Shown one piece after another: positions 33,314 through 42,263 of a DNA stretch of 64,000 nucleotides; positions within the stretch are counted from its first letter, which is position 1; each line of letters opens with the position of its first letter. The stretch lies in assembly GCA_027923965.1 (NCBI GenBank), contig AP026969.1, positions 1,674,001-1,738,000 on the forward strand. The letters are read 5' to 3'. Source of the stretch: Comamonadaceae bacterium OS-1 (GTDB lineage: Bacteria; Pseudomonadota; Gammaproteobacteria; Burkholderiales; Burkholderiaceae_C). A program made the position numbers and the translations under genes. The notes below the pieces were generated by a model that was given only the letters and a program-made list of their open reading frames with translations, made no database searches and was not told where the DNA came from.

Positions 33314-34582
33314 ATGGCTTCCACCGACCGCACCCCCCTGTTGCGCCGCATGTTCGATGCGGCCATCGCCGCCGCCCAGCCCGCACTGTGCCTGCCACCG
33401 CACCTGCCGCCGCCACCCAAGGGCCGCACCATCGTCATCGGTGCGGGCAAGGCCTCGGCCGCGATGGCGCGGGCGCTGGAAGACCATTGGAGCGGCCCGC
33501 TGGAAGGCCTGGTCGTCACCCGCTACGGCTACGACGTGCCGTGCGAGCGCATCGAGATCGTGCAGGCCGCCCACCCGGTGCCGGATGCCGCAGGGTTGGC
33601 GGCGGCCCAGCGCATCCGCCAGCTGGTGACGGGCCTGACGGCCGACGACCTGGTGATCGCCCTCATCTCCGGTGGCGGCTCGTCGCTGCTGGTGGCCCCG
33701 GGCGAAGGCCTGACGCTGGCTGACAAGCAGGCCGTCAACACCGCGCTGCTGCACAGCGGTGCCAGTATTTCCGAGATGAACTGCGTGCGCCGCCACCTCT
33801 CCAGCCTCAAGGGCGGGCGCTTGGCGGCGGTGTGCCACCCGGCGCAGGTGCTGACGCTGTTGATATCCGACGTGCCGGGCGACGACCCCATCGACATTGC
33901 CTCGGGCCCCACCGTGGCCGACCCCACCAGCTGCGCCGACGCGCTGGCCATCGTGGAGCGCTACCGTATCAACGTGCCGCCCGCCGTGCGCAGCCTGCTG
34001 GAAAGCGGTGTGGGCGAGACGGTCAAGCCTGGCGACCCGCGCCTGGCCGGTAGCCAGACCCGCATGGTCACCGCGCCGCAAATCGCCCTGGAAGCCGCCG
34101 CCCAGGTGGCGCGCGAGGCCGGTATCACCCCCTACATCCTGGGCGACAGCCTGGAAGGCGAGGCCCGCGACCTGGGCAAGGCCATGGCCGGTATCGCCCG
34201 CCAGGTGGCCGTGCACGGCCAGCCTTTCCAAACCCCTTGCGTGCTGCTGTCGGGCGGCGAAACCACCGTGACCCTGCGCGGCAAGGGCCGGGGAGGGCGC
34301 AACGTCGAATTCTTGCTGTCGCTGGCGGTGGCATTGAACGGTCTGCCGGGCGTGTATGCCCTGGCCGGTGACACCGACGGCGTGGACGGTGCCGAAGAAA
34401 TCGCTGGTGCCGTGCTCACCCCCGACACCCTGTCCCGTGCCTGGGCGCTGGGCACCAACCCGCGCAGCAGTCTGGACAACAACGACGGCCACGGCTTCTT
34501 CCAGGCCCTGGGCGACTCGGTGGTGACCGGGCCCACGCTGACCAACGTCAACGACTTTCGCGCCATCCTCATCGAGGGCTAG
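33314..34582 (+). CDS. ttuD: Glycerate 2-kinase (MOFRL/TtuD family)
   Basis: 422 residues. The N-terminal domain has IVIGAGKASAAMARALE and VIALISGGGSSLLVAPGEGL, the C-terminal MOFRL part GRGGRNVEFLLSLAV, all typical of TtuD/GckA-type glycerate kinases, which make 2-phosphoglycerate. It is the last gene of the glucarate cluster, giving entry to glycolysis, and ends 42 bases before dnaX. Confidence 0.93.
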   Translation: MASTDRTPLLRRMFDAAIAAAQPALCLPPHLPPPPKGRTIVIGAGKASAAMARALEDHWSGPLEGLVVTRYGYDVPCERIEIVQAAHPVPDAAGLAAAQRIRQLVTGLTADDLVIALISGGGSSLLVAPGEGLTLADKQAVNTALLHSGASISEMNCVRRHLSSLKGGRLAAVCHPAQVLTLLISDVPGDDPIDIASGPTVADPTSCADALAIVERYRINVPPAVRSLLESGVGETVKPGDPRLAGSQTRMVTAPQIALEAAAQVAREAGITPYILGDSLEGEARDLGKAMAGIARQVAVHGQPFQTPCVLLSGGETTVTLRGKGRGGRNVEFLLSLAVALNGLPGVYALAGDTDGVDGAEEIAGAVLTPDTLSRAWALGTNPRSSLDNNDGHGFFQALGDSVVTGPTLTNVNDFRAILIEG

Positions 34583-34624
34583 CCGCGTCCCGAAAGGGCT
34601 TGGCCAGCCCTTTAGAATCCCTGC

Positions 34625-36358
34625 ATGTCTTATCTCGTGCTCGCCCGCAAGTACCGTCCGCGTAATTTCTCTGAAATGGTGGGGCAGGAGCACGTGGTGC
34701 AGGCCCTCAGCAACGCCCTGACCACCCAGCGCCTGCACCATGCCTACCTGTTCACGGGTACGCGTGGCGTGGGCAAAACCACGGTGTCGCGCATTTTGGC
34801 CAAGTCGCTCAACTGCCAAGGCCCGGACGGCACCGGCGGCATCACCGCCACACCCTGCGGCGTTTGCAGCGCCTGCACTGATATCGATAGCGGCCGGTTT
34901 GTGGACTACACCGAGCTCGATGCCGCCTCCAACCGGGGCGTGGACGAAGTGCAGGCCCTGCTGGAGCAGGCGGTGTACAAGCCGGTGCAGGGCCGCTTCA
35001 AGGTCTTCATGATCGACGAAGTGCACATGCTCACCAATACCGCGTTCAACGCGATGCTGAAGACCCTGGAAGAGCCGCCCGAGTACCTGAAGTTCGTGCT
35101 GGCCACCACCGACCCGCAAAAAGTGCCGGTCACCGTGCTGTCGCGCTGCCTGCAGTTCAACCTGCGCCCCATGGCCCCCGAAACCGTGCTCTCGCACCTG
35201 ACCCAGGTGCTGGCCACCGAGGGCGTGCAGGCCGACACCGGCGCGCTGCGCCTGCTGTCGCGCGCGGCCCGTGGCTCCATGCGCGATGCCTTGTCGCTCA
35301 CCGACCAGGCGATTGCCTTTGGCAACGGCCAACTTCAAGAGGCCACGGTGCGCCAGATGCTGGGCAGCGTGGACCGCAGCTACGTGTTCCGCCTGATCGA
35401 TGCTTTGGCCCAGGGCGACGGCAAAACCGTGGTCGAAACGGCAGAAGCCCTGCGCCTGAACGGCCTGAGCGCCGCCTCCACGCTGGAAGAAATGACCAAC
35501 GTGTTGCAGCGCATGGCCGTGCTCCAGGCTGTGCCCGGCATGCCGGTGGATGAGGCCGACCCCGAAGCCGCCGACACCGCCCGTTTGGCCCAGGCCATGC
35601 CCGCCGACGAAACCCAGCTGCTCTACAGCCTGTGCCTGCATGGCCGAGCCGAGCTGGGCCTGGCCCCCGACGAATACGCCGCCCTGACCATGGTGCTGCT
35701 GCGCCTGCTGGCCTTCAAGCCCGGCAGCCCGGTGCGCCAGTCTGCGGAAAAAAAAACTCTGAGTGAGCCTGTTCGGGCACCTTTACCGCTGCCTGCGCCC
35801 GTACCCGTGGTCGCGACAGTGGCGGTCAAGCCCGTTGAAGCGCCAGCGCCACCTCCGGTCATAGCGCCAGCTCCCGTCGTTCCCGCCGTGCAGGAGTTGC
35901 CCGTACGCGTGCAGGCCGAACCCAGCGAACGCCTGCAAGCCCGCCCCGTTGCCGTCGCCGCGCCCCCGGTGCACACGGCAGATGGCGACTACTGGCACGC
36001 CACGGTGCAGCAATTGATAGCAGCCGATGCCGTGAGCGGCCTGGTGCGCGAACTGGCTTTGCAGTCGCAACTGCTGGCGGTGGACGGCGGCCACTGGCGG
36101 CTGCGCATCGAACGTGAATCTTTGAGCCAGCCCATGAGCCGCGAACGCCTGCGTGTGGCGCTGGAATCCATCACCCCCAACGCCACGCTGGACATTGAAA
36201 TCGGCAGCGTGGCCGACAGCCCGGCCAAGCGCAACGCCGCCGCCGCCAATGAAAAGCAGCGCATCGCCGAAGAGATCATCCTGGGCGATCCGCTGGTGCA
36301 GTCCCTGATGCGAGATTTTGGTGCGAAAATCGTGCCAGGAACGCTAAAACCTGTTTAA
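34625..36358 (+). CDS. dnaX: DNA polymerase III subunit tau/gamma
   Basis: 577 residues. Walker A GTRGVGKT (45-52), zinc-binding cysteines around residues 79-88 (CGVCSAC), Walker B MIDEVHML and sensor [10 protein letters not shown] belong to the clamp-loader ATPase domain (1-360). A Pro/Ala-rich linker (about 375-450) leads to the C-terminal tau domain starting YWHATVQQL. The A-run GCGGAAAAAAAAACTCTGAG near 35752 could allow the programmed frameshift that yields gamma; this is a suggestion from position only. It heads the dnaX-ybaB-recR operon. Confidence 0.96.
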   Translation: MSYLVLARKYRPRNFSEMVGQEHVVQALSNALTTQRLHHAYLFTGTRGVGKTTVSRILAKSLNCQGPDGTGGITATPCGVCSACTDIDSGRFVDYTELDAASNRGVDEVQALLEQAVYKPVQGRFKVFMIDEVHMLTNTAFNAMLKTLEEPPEYLKFVLATTDPQKVPVTVLSRCLQFNLRPMAPETVLSHLTQVLATEGVQADTGALRLLSRAARGSMRDALSLTDQAIAFGNGQLQEATVRQMLGSVDRSYVFRLIDALAQGDGKTVVETAEALRLNGLSAASTLEEMTNVLQRMAVLQAVPGMPVDEADPEAADTARLAQAMPADETQLLYSLCLHGRAELGLAPDEYAALTMVLLRLLAFKPGSPVRQSAEKKTLSEPVRAPLPLPAPVPVVATVAVKPVEAPAPPPVIAPAPVVPAVQELPVRVQAEPSERLQARPVAVAAPPVHTADGDYWHATVQQLIAADAVSGLVRELALQSQLLAVDGGHWRLRIERESLSQPMSRERLRVALESITPNATLDIEIGSVADSPAKRNAAAANEKQRIAEEIILGDPLVQSLMRDFGAKIVPGTLKPV

Positions 36359-36384
36359 TTTCAATAACTTACCTAGGAAATACC

Positions 36385-36717
36385 ATGTTCAACAAAGGAC
36401 AACTCGCCGGTCTCATGAAGCAGGCACAGGCCATGCAGGACAACATGAAAAAAGCCCAGGATGAACTGGCTTTTGTCGAAGTCACCGGTGAATCCGGCGC
36501 GGGCCTGGTCAAGGTGCTGATGACCTGCAAGCACGACGTGAAGCGCATCACCATCGACCCCAGCCTGCTGGCCGACGACAAAGACATGCTGGAAGACCTG
36601 GTCGCCGCCGCCTTCAACGCCGCCGTGCGCAAGGCTGAAGAAACCACCCAGGAAAAAATGGGCAAGCTCACCGCAGGCATGCCCGGCCTGCCCGGTGGCA
36701 TGAAATTCCCGTTCTGA
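36385..36717 (+). CDS. ybaB: YbaB/EbfC family nucleoid-associated protein
   Basis: 110 residues. Begins [29 protein letters not shown], with the typical core [21 protein letters not shown] and a C-terminal [13 protein letters not shown] tail. It is a small dimeric DNA-binding protein of bacterial nucleoids that lies between dnaX and recR in most bacteria. Confidence 0.95.
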   Translation: MFNKGQLAGLMKQAQAMQDNMKKAQDELAFVEVTGESGAGLVKVLMTCKHDVKRITIDPSLLADDKDMLEDLVAAAFNAAVRKAEETTQEKMGKLTAGMPGLPGGMKFPF

Positions 36718-36721
36718 TGGA

Positions 36722-36786
36722 ATTTAAGCCGTTCAGGCCTCTAGCGCTTATTCCATCGGCGAGAGCAGCTACTGAAACTGTAGCAA
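36722..36786. repeat. Dispersed repeat, copy 9
   Basis: AGGCCTCTAGCGCTTATTCC, ATCGGCGAGAGCAGCTACTG and AAACTGTAGCAAAAGGC. It lies between ybaB and recR, breaking an otherwise tight operon by 78 bases. Confidence 0.85.
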
Positions 36787-36795
36787 AAGGCCTGG

Positions 36796-37386
36796 ATGTC
36801 TGATTCCAGCGCCCTCAACGCCTTGATCCAGGGCCTGCGCCGCCTGCCGGGCGTTGGGGTCAAGTCGGCATCGCGCATGGCGTTCCACCTGCTGCAGCAC
36901 GACCGCGAGGGTGCGCAGATGTTGTCAAAAGCCCTGGCGCAGGCGGCGGGCAATGTGAAGCACTGCGCGCTGTGCCACACCTTTACCGAAGAAGACATCT
37001 GCGACACCTGCCAGGACGCAACCCGCGATGCCAGCAAACTGTGCGTGGTGGAAAACCCGGCCGACCAGTCGGCGGTGGAGCGCACCGCCGCTTTCAAAGG
37101 CCTGTACTTTGTGCTGATGGGCAAGATCAGTCCGCTGGACGGGGTAGGGCCCAAAGATATCGGCCTGCAAAAGCTTATTGACCGCGCCAGCAATGGCCTG
37201 GTGCAAGAGGTGATTTTGGCCACCAACTTCACCGCCGAGGGCGAGGCCACGGCCCACGTGATCAGCGTCGCCCTCAAGGCGCGCGGCTTGCAGGTCACGC
37301 GGCTGGCGCGCGGTGTGCCGGTGGGCAGCGAGCTGGAATACGTCGATTTGGGCACCATCGCCCATGCATTTGTAGACAGGCGTTAA
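36796..37386 (+). CDS. recR: Recombination mediator RecR
   Basis: 196 residues. Helix-hairpin-helix [20 protein letters not shown], a four-cysteine zinc motif ([16 protein letters not shown]), the Toprim domain [13 protein letters not shown]... and a Walker-like C-terminal part. With RecF/RecO it loads RecA on SSB-coated DNA. The upstream repeat sits close to its start; AAAAGGCCTGG precedes the ATG. Confidence 0.96.
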   Translation: MSDSSALNALIQGLRRLPGVGVKSASRMAFHLLQHDREGAQMLSKALAQAAGNVKHCALCHTFTEEDICDTCQDATRDASKLCVVENPADQSAVERTAAFKGLYFVLMGKISPLDGVGPKDIGLQKLIDRASNGLVQEVILATNFTAEGEATAHVISVALKARGLQVTRLARGVPVGSELEYVDLGTIAHAFVDRR

Positions 37387-37480
37387 CCCGTAGTTCGAAA
37401 CGTTACGGGCAAACCCCGACGGGGATGGCCCCAATGTGTAACAAATCGATGAGCCTTATGCTGGTGCAAACACCACCGGT

Positions 37481-38524
37481 ATGCCCGTCCACCCACTTCC
37501 CCGCCGTTCTTTCGTCGCTGCTGCCTTGCTGGCTGCAGGCCTGCACGCGACCGCTTCACGTGCCCAAATCAAGCCCGAAAGAACCCGGCTGAACCTGGCT
37601 GTAGACGGCGAAGCCGCGCTCTACCACCTGCCGTTGACAATTGCCGACCAGCTGGGCTATTTCAAGGCCGAGGGCCTGGAGGTGGAGATCAGCGACTCGG
37701 TGGGCGGTGCCCGTTCTCCGATGGCGCTGCCGGGCAGCATGGCCGACGTGTTTGTCGGCGCGTTTGAAAACACCATCCAAAGCCAGGCCAAGGGCCAGAT
37801 GTTGCAGTCGTTTGTGCTGCAGGGCCGGGCGCCGCAAATTGCCCTGGGCGTGTCCACCCACAACATGCCCGACTACCGCGTGCTGGCCGATTTGCGCGGT
37901 AAAAAGATCGGTGTGGCCGCGCTGGGTGCGCCGTCACACATGGTGGCGAATGTGGTGCTGGCGCGCGCGGGCGTGGGCCCGGGTGAGGTCAATTTTGTGG
38001 GCATTGGCTCATCGGGCGGCGCATTGTGGGCGATGCGTTCCGGGCAAATTGATGCAATTTGCAACATCGACCCGGTGATGGGCATGCTAGCGCAACGGAG
38101 TGATATCCGGATTGTGTCGGACACCCGCACCCTGAAAGGCGCGCTGGATGTATTTGGCGGGGCCATGCCTGCGGCCTGCATGTACGCGCCGCTGGAGTTC
38201 GTGCGCAAGTATCCCAACACCGTGCAGGCGCTGGCCAACGCCATGGTGCATGCGCTCAAATGGCTGCAAACCGCAGGGCCCAGCGATATCGTCAAAATCG
38301 TGCCCGAAAGCTATTTTCTGGGCGACCGTGCCGCCTACCTGGCGGCTTTCAACATGGCCCGCGAGGCGATTTCGCCCGATGGGCTGCTGCCCGAGGCCGG
38401 CCCCCAAACCGCCTTGGCGGCCCTGGGCAGCTTTGATCCGCTGGTCAAGGCCGCCCGCATCGACCTGGCCAAAACCTACACCAACGACTTTGCCCGGCGG
38501 GCCAAAGAACGCTTCAGGGCCTGA
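37481..38524 (+). CDS. ABC transporter substrate-binding protein (NMT1/SsuA-like)
   Basis: 347 residues. Tat-like signal RRSFVAAALLAAGLHATASRAQ, then the type II binding fold with LPLTIADQLGYFKAEGLEVEI, DLRGKKIGVAALGAPSH and IDAICNIDPV. Relatives bind sulfonates, taurine, thiamine precursors or nitrate. There are no permease or ATPase genes here, so the protein is an orphan and the ligand unknown. It ends at a repeat and converges on mltD. Confidence 0.83.
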   Translation: MPVHPLPRRSFVAAALLAAGLHATASRAQIKPERTRLNLAVDGEAALYHLPLTIADQLGYFKAEGLEVEISDSVGGARSPMALPGSMADVFVGAFENTIQSQAKGQMLQSFVLQGRAPQIALGVSTHNMPDYRVLADLRGKKIGVAALGAPSHMVANVVLARAGVGPGEVNFVGIGSSGGALWAMRSGQIDAICNIDPVMGMLAQRSDIRIVSDTRTLKGALDVFGGAMPAACMYAPLEFVRKYPNTVQALANAMVHALKWLQTAGPSDIVKIVPESYFLGDRAAYLAAFNMAREAISPDGLLPEAGPQTALAALGSFDPLVKAARIDLAKTYTNDFARRAKERFRA

Positions 38525-38529
38525 GCACG

Positions 38530-38597
38530 GGTTTAAGCTTTTTAGCCGGTTTGTGCTTGTCTTATCAGCGTAAGCAGCTATTTAAATAGTAGCAATG
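38530..38597. repeat. Dispersed repeat, copy 10
   Basis: GTTTAAGCTTTTTAGCCGGTTTG, TGCTTGTCTTATCAGCGTAAGC and AGCTATTTAAATAGTAGC. It fills the gap between the convergent binding-protein gene and mltD. Confidence 0.82.
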
Positions 38598-38600
38598 CCC

Positions 38601-40199
38601 TTATTTCTTGCGGGGGACTTTGACTACCTTGTCTTTGTCGGAACGGCTGGATTTACGGGTTTCTGCGCTGCGGGTGCTGGCGGTGGCCTTGGACTTGGCG
38701 ACCGGGGTGGCTTTTTCGGTGCTGCGTGCGGTGGCCTGCACTTTGCCGTGGGCTGGGCTGCGGATGGCCGCCATGCGTACGGGCAGGAACAGAACCACCT
38801 GCTGACCGACTTTGAAGCCGGCGTTCAGTTTGAGGTCGTTCCAGTCGGCCACGTTGCTGGCGCTGACGCCGTAGCGCTTGGCAATGCTGGCCACGGTGTC
38901 GCGCTTGCCGGCCTTGATGGCGGCTTTGCGGTTGACGATCTCGGGCGACAGGCTGAGCTGGGCGGTGTCGGCCACGTGCTCGCTCACGTCCTGCATGCTG
39001 GCCGAGCGCGGCACGATCAGGGCGGATCCGGCCTTGATCAGCATGCGCGGCGGGATGTTGTTGACGCTGCGCAGGTCGTATTCGCTCATGCCGACCTGCT
39101 GGGCGGCGGTGCTCACGCTCATGGTGCTGGGCACCGTCCAGGCGGTCCAGCTGGCGTACTGGCCCTGGTTGTAGGCATCGAAGTTGCGGGTGAACACGGT
39201 GGCGTTGTCCCAGGGCAACAGAATTTGCGGCGTACCGGCGGCCAGGATCACGTTGCGGTGGGCCGAGGGGTTGAGTGCCTTGAAATCGTCCAGCTTCACG
39301 TTTGCCAGCTTGGCGGCCAGCGCCACATCGATGTCGCGGGAGATGTCCACGCTTTGGAAGTAGGGGTGGTTTTCGATCAGCGGCAGTTCGGTGCGGAACA
39401 TGTCGGGGTTGGCGATGATGTTCTTTACTGCCTGCAGCTTGGGCACGTACAGCCGGGTTTCGGCGGGCATGTTCAGCTCGGAATAGCTGATGCCCAGCCC
39501 GGCCTTCTGGTTGCGGGCGATGGCACGGCTGACGCTGCCTTCACCCCAGTTGTAGGCCGCCAGGGCCAGCTGCCAGTCGCCAAACATGCCGTACAGCTTT
39601 TGCAGGTAGTCCAGGGCGGCGCGGGTGGAGGCCAGCACGTCGCGCCGGTCGTCGCGGAAGATGTTTTGCTTGAGCTCGAAGTAGTTGCCGGTGGCGGGCA
39701 TGAACTGCCACATGCCGGCGGCCTTGGCGCTGGACACGGCCTGCGGGTTAAAGGCGCTCTCGATGTAGGGCAGCAGAGCCAGCTCGGTGGGCATGCCGCG
39801 GCGCTCCAGCTCTTCCACCACGTGGAACAGGTATTTGCTGGAGCGCTCGGTCATGCGCTGGATGTAGTCCGGGCGGGTGGCGTACCACTGCTCGCGGTCC
39901 ACCACCAGGTCACTTTCCAGGTTGGGCATGGCAAAGCCGCGGCGGATGCGTTCCCACAGGTCGGCCGGGGCCTTGAGCTGGGCGACACCGCGCGAGGCCG
40001 CATCGGCGGCGGTGATGGGCTGCAGCGTACCGCGGGGATACACGGCGGTATGGGGCGGCACCGGTGCCTGCATGCCCGCCGTGGCGGGCAGGGTGGACGG
40101 AGCATCAGAGCGGGCGGCACCATCGGCTTTGTTGCCAACGGTGGCGCAGCCTGTCAGCCATAGCAGCACAGACAGACCGGCGAGGTGGATGAATTTCAT
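38601..40199 (-). CDS. mltD: Membrane-bound lytic murein transglycosylase D
   Basis: 532 residues from the ATG at 40199. Lipoprotein signal MKFIHLAGLSVLLWLTGC with the modified Cys at 18. The SLT domain (about 140-290) contains the catalytic glutamate in LALLPYIESAF and the motif AAGMWQFMPATG. Two LysM-like peptidoglycan-binding repeats follow (near 390-440 and 455-500, including IAKRYGVSASNVADWNDL), and the tail is Lys/Arg rich. It cleaves murein at the outer membrane. Its ATG overlaps the gloB stop. The frame reads on upstream, but the lipobox fixes the start. Confidence 0.93.
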   Translation of the reverse strand: MKFIHLAGLSVLLWLTGCATVGNKADGAARSDAPSTLPATAGMQAPVPPHTAVYPRGTLQPITAADAASRGVAQLKAPADLWERIRRGFAMPNLESDLVVDREQWYATRPDYIQRMTERSSKYLFHVVEELERRGMPTELALLPYIESAFNPQAVSSAKAAGMWQFMPATGNYFELKQNIFRDDRRDVLASTRAALDYLQKLYGMFGDWQLALAAYNWGEGSVSRAIARNQKAGLGISYSELNMPAETRLYVPKLQAVKNIIANPDMFRTELPLIENHPYFQSVDISRDIDVALAAKLANVKLDDFKALNPSAHRNVILAAGTPQILLPWDNATVFTRNFDAYNQGQYASWTAWTVPSTMSVSTAAQQVGMSEYDLRSVNNIPPRMLIKAGSALIVPRSASMQDVSEHVADTAQLSLSPEIVNRKAAIKAGKRDTVASIAKRYGVSASNVADWNDLKLNAGFKVGQQVVLFLPVRMAAIRSPAHGKVQATARSTEKATPVAKSKATASTRSAETRKSSRSDKDKVVKVPRKK

Positions 40200-40966
40200 T
40201 GAAACTGGTTTTTCCAGGTGCGAAGTGCGCCCAATACGCTGGCTTCGTCGAGGGTGGATGCATCGAACGCCTGCGCGGCCTGTTGGACCGTCGCACAGCG
40301 GGTGCGCAAAAAAGGGTTGATGGCGAGTTCCAGCGCCATGCTGGAGGGCAAGGTGGGCACATGGGCCGCACGCTTGGCCACACATTCGGCCTGGTATTGA
40401 GCCAGTGCGGCGTTGTCTGGTTCCACAACCCGGGCAAATTTCAGGTTACCCAATGTGTATTCGTGGGTGCAGCATACCCGGGTGTTGCCCGGCAGGGCCG
40501 CCAAAGTGGAGAGCGAGGCCAGCATTTGCGCCGGTGTACCCTCGAACAAGCGCCCGCAGCCGCCCGAAAACAGGGTGTCGCCGCAAAACAGCAGCGGCGC
40601 GCCGTCCCAGTCGGGCGCAAAGTAGGCAATGTGCCCGGCGGTGTGGCCGGGTACGTCGATGACATCAAACGCGATGCCCAGGGCGGTGATGCGATCGCCC
40701 TGGTTGAGTTTGTGCAGCGGCGCGGGGATGCGTTCGCGGGCCGGGCCATACACGGTGGCCCCGGTGGCATCGCGCAAGGCATCCACGCCACCCACATGGT
40801 CGTCATGGTGGTGCGTGACTAGAATGGCCTCCAACCGCAGGCCGTGCTGCTGCAGCGCGTGAAATACCGGCTGTGCATCGCCCGGGTCGACCACCAGCGC
40901 ACGCTGTCCGTCGTGCACCATCCAGATGTAGTTATCGGCAAAAGCAGGCAGGGCAAGCAAGTTCAT
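40196..40966 (-). CDS. gloB: Hydroxyacylglutathione hydrolase (glyoxalase II)
   Basis: 256 residues with the metallo-beta-lactamase signature VTHHHDDHVGG (51-61) and further metal ligands in VPGHTAGHIAY and FCGDTLFSGGCGRLFEG. Hydrolyses S-D-lactoylglutathione in methylglyoxal detoxification. Its stop overlaps the mltD start (ATGA), and its own start shares the CATG palindrome with the divergent methyltransferase start. Confidence 0.95.
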   Translation of the reverse strand: MNLLALPAFADNYIWMVHDGQRALVVDPGDAQPVFHALQQHGLRLEAILVTHHHDDHVGGVDALRDATGATVYGPARERIPAPLHKLNQGDRITALGIAFDVIDVPGHTAGHIAYFAPDWDGAPLLFCGDTLFSGGCGRLFEGTPAQMLASLSTLAALPGNTRVCCTHEYTLGNLKFARVVEPDNAALAQYQAECVAKRAAHVPTLPSSMALELAINPFLRTRCATVQQAAQAFDASTLDEASVLGALRTWKNQFQ

Positions 40967-41750
40967 GGGCAGCGAAATTATAAGTTTGCACGAATGGTTG
41001 AAGACCCCGCCGGGCCAGTATCTGCTGGACTGGGAGCGGGGGCGTTTCGACGAAGCCGTCGCCGATGTGTTTGGCTACCATGCGCTCCAGCTCGGGCTGC
41101 CAGAGTTGCCAGGCCTGCAGAATAACCGCATACCGCACCGTTGGCGCGCCACCGATGGCCCCATAGCGCCTTTGGCGACAGATTCCTATCCGGATGCACC
41201 CACCTTGGCGTGCGATTTTGCCGCCTTGCCGTTCTCGGAGAACAGCCTGGATCTGCTGTTGCTGCCCCACACCCTGGAGCTTAGCCCCGACCCCCATGCT
41301 ACCTTGCGCGAGGTGGAGCGGGTGTTGGTGCCCGAGGGCCGGGTGGTGATTGCGGGCCTGAACCCCATGAGCCTGTGGGGTCTGCGCCAAAGCCGCACCC
41401 GGCTGCTGCACCGCCTCGGCTTGGGCGAAAACTACCTGCCCGAGGTGGGCGAGGCGATTGGCTACTGGCGCTTGCGCGACTGGCTGCGCCTGCTGAGCTT
41501 CGAGGTGGAATCGGTGCAGTTTGGCTGCTACCGGCCCCCGGCCCGCAGCGCCGCCTGGCTGGAGCGCATGCGCTGGATGGACCCGGCGGGCGAGCGCTAC
41601 TGGCCGATTTTTGGCTCCATTTATTTCGTGGTGGCCGTCAAACGGGTGCGCGGCATGCGGCTGCTGGGCCCGCGCTGGAAGGTGCCCAAGGCCCTGGCCA
41701 ACGCGCCAGTGCCCATCGCAAATAGGGGCCAACAAAGGCCGTCATCGTAG
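40965..41750 (+). CDS. YafS-like SAM-dependent methyltransferase
   Basis: 261 residues. LACDFAALPFSENSLDLLLLPHTLELSPDPHATLREVERVLVPEGRVVIAGLNPMSLWG is the methyltransferase core of the YafS family; the canonical GxGxG motif I is not obvious in the N-terminal part. Function unknown. The divergent position between gloB and rnhA matches the enteric yafS arrangement. The start ATG overlaps the gloB start on the opposite strand; a TTG eight codons in is the alternative. Confidence 0.8.
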   Translation: MGSEIISLHEWLKTPPGQYLLDWERGRFDEAVADVFGYHALQLGLPELPGLQNNRIPHRWRATDGPIAPLATDSYPDAPTLACDFAALPFSENSLDLLLLPHTLELSPDPHATLREVERVLVPEGRVVIAGLNPMSLWGLRQSRTRLLHRLGLGENYLPEVGEAIGYWRLRDWLRLLSFEVESVQFGCYRPPARSAAWLERMRWMDPAGERYWPIFGSIYFVVAVKRVRGMRLLGPRWKVPKALANAPVPIANRGQQRPSS

Positions 41751-41805
41751 CCATTAGGGCATCTGGTAAAAACGACGCTCTTTTGGAAAATTTAGAAAGC
41801 TGTAT

Positions 41806-42255
41806 TTGAACCACGTAGATATGTATACCGACGGTGCCTGCAAAGGCAACCCGGGCCCCGGCGGCTGGGGTGTTTTGCTGACCTGGGGCGGCACCGAGAA
41901 AGAAATGTTTGGCGGCGAGCTGGCCACCACCAACAACCGCATGGAAATGATGGCCGTGATCGAGGGCCTGAGCGCCCTGAAGCAGCCCTGCAGCATCACC
42001 CTGTACATCGATAGCCAGTACGTGCTCAAGGGCATGACCGAATGGCTCAAGGGCTGGAAATCGCGCGGCTGGCTCACCGCCTCCAAGGAGCCGGTGAAGA
42101 ACGTCGACCTGTGGCAGCGGCTGGACGCGCTGGTCAACACCGCCGGGCACAAGATCGATTGGCGCTGGGTCAAGGGCCATGCGGGCCACCCGGGCAACGA
42201 GCGCGCCGATGCCCTGGCCAACCGTGGCGTAGATTTAGCCCTGGGTAAACGGTAG
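41806..42255 (+). CDS. rnhA: Ribonuclease HI
   Basis: 149 residues. Catalytic set D9 ([14 protein letters not shown]), E47 (NNRMEMMAV), D69 (YIDSQYV) and D133 (ERADALA), with the basic handle [10 protein letters not shown]. It degrades RNA in RNA:DNA hybrids. The TTG start at 41806 puts D9 where other RNase HI proteins have D10; an ATG five codons later would cut the first strand, so TTG is preferred. Confidence 0.93.
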   Translation: MNHVDMYTDGACKGNPGPGGWGVLLTWGGTEKEMFGGELATTNNRMEMMAVIEGLSALKQPCSITLYIDSQYVLKGMTEWLKGWKSRGWLTASKEPVKNVDLWQRLDALVNTAGHKIDWRWVKGHAGHPGNERADALANRGVDLALGKR

Positions 42256-42263
42256 CTCCAGGC

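Noticed and set aside
32399..35641. A 1080-codon open frame on the minus strand
   Set aside because: It lies opposite garR, ttuD and dnaX, has His/Gln/Gly-rich composition typical of an antisense frame in GC-rich DNA, and no recognisable domain.
36008..36040. Possible repeat copy inside dnaX (AATTGATAGCAGCCGATGCC)
   Set aside because: Only the TAGCAGC part fits; the encoded [27 protein letters not shown] is ordinary for the tau C-terminal domain.
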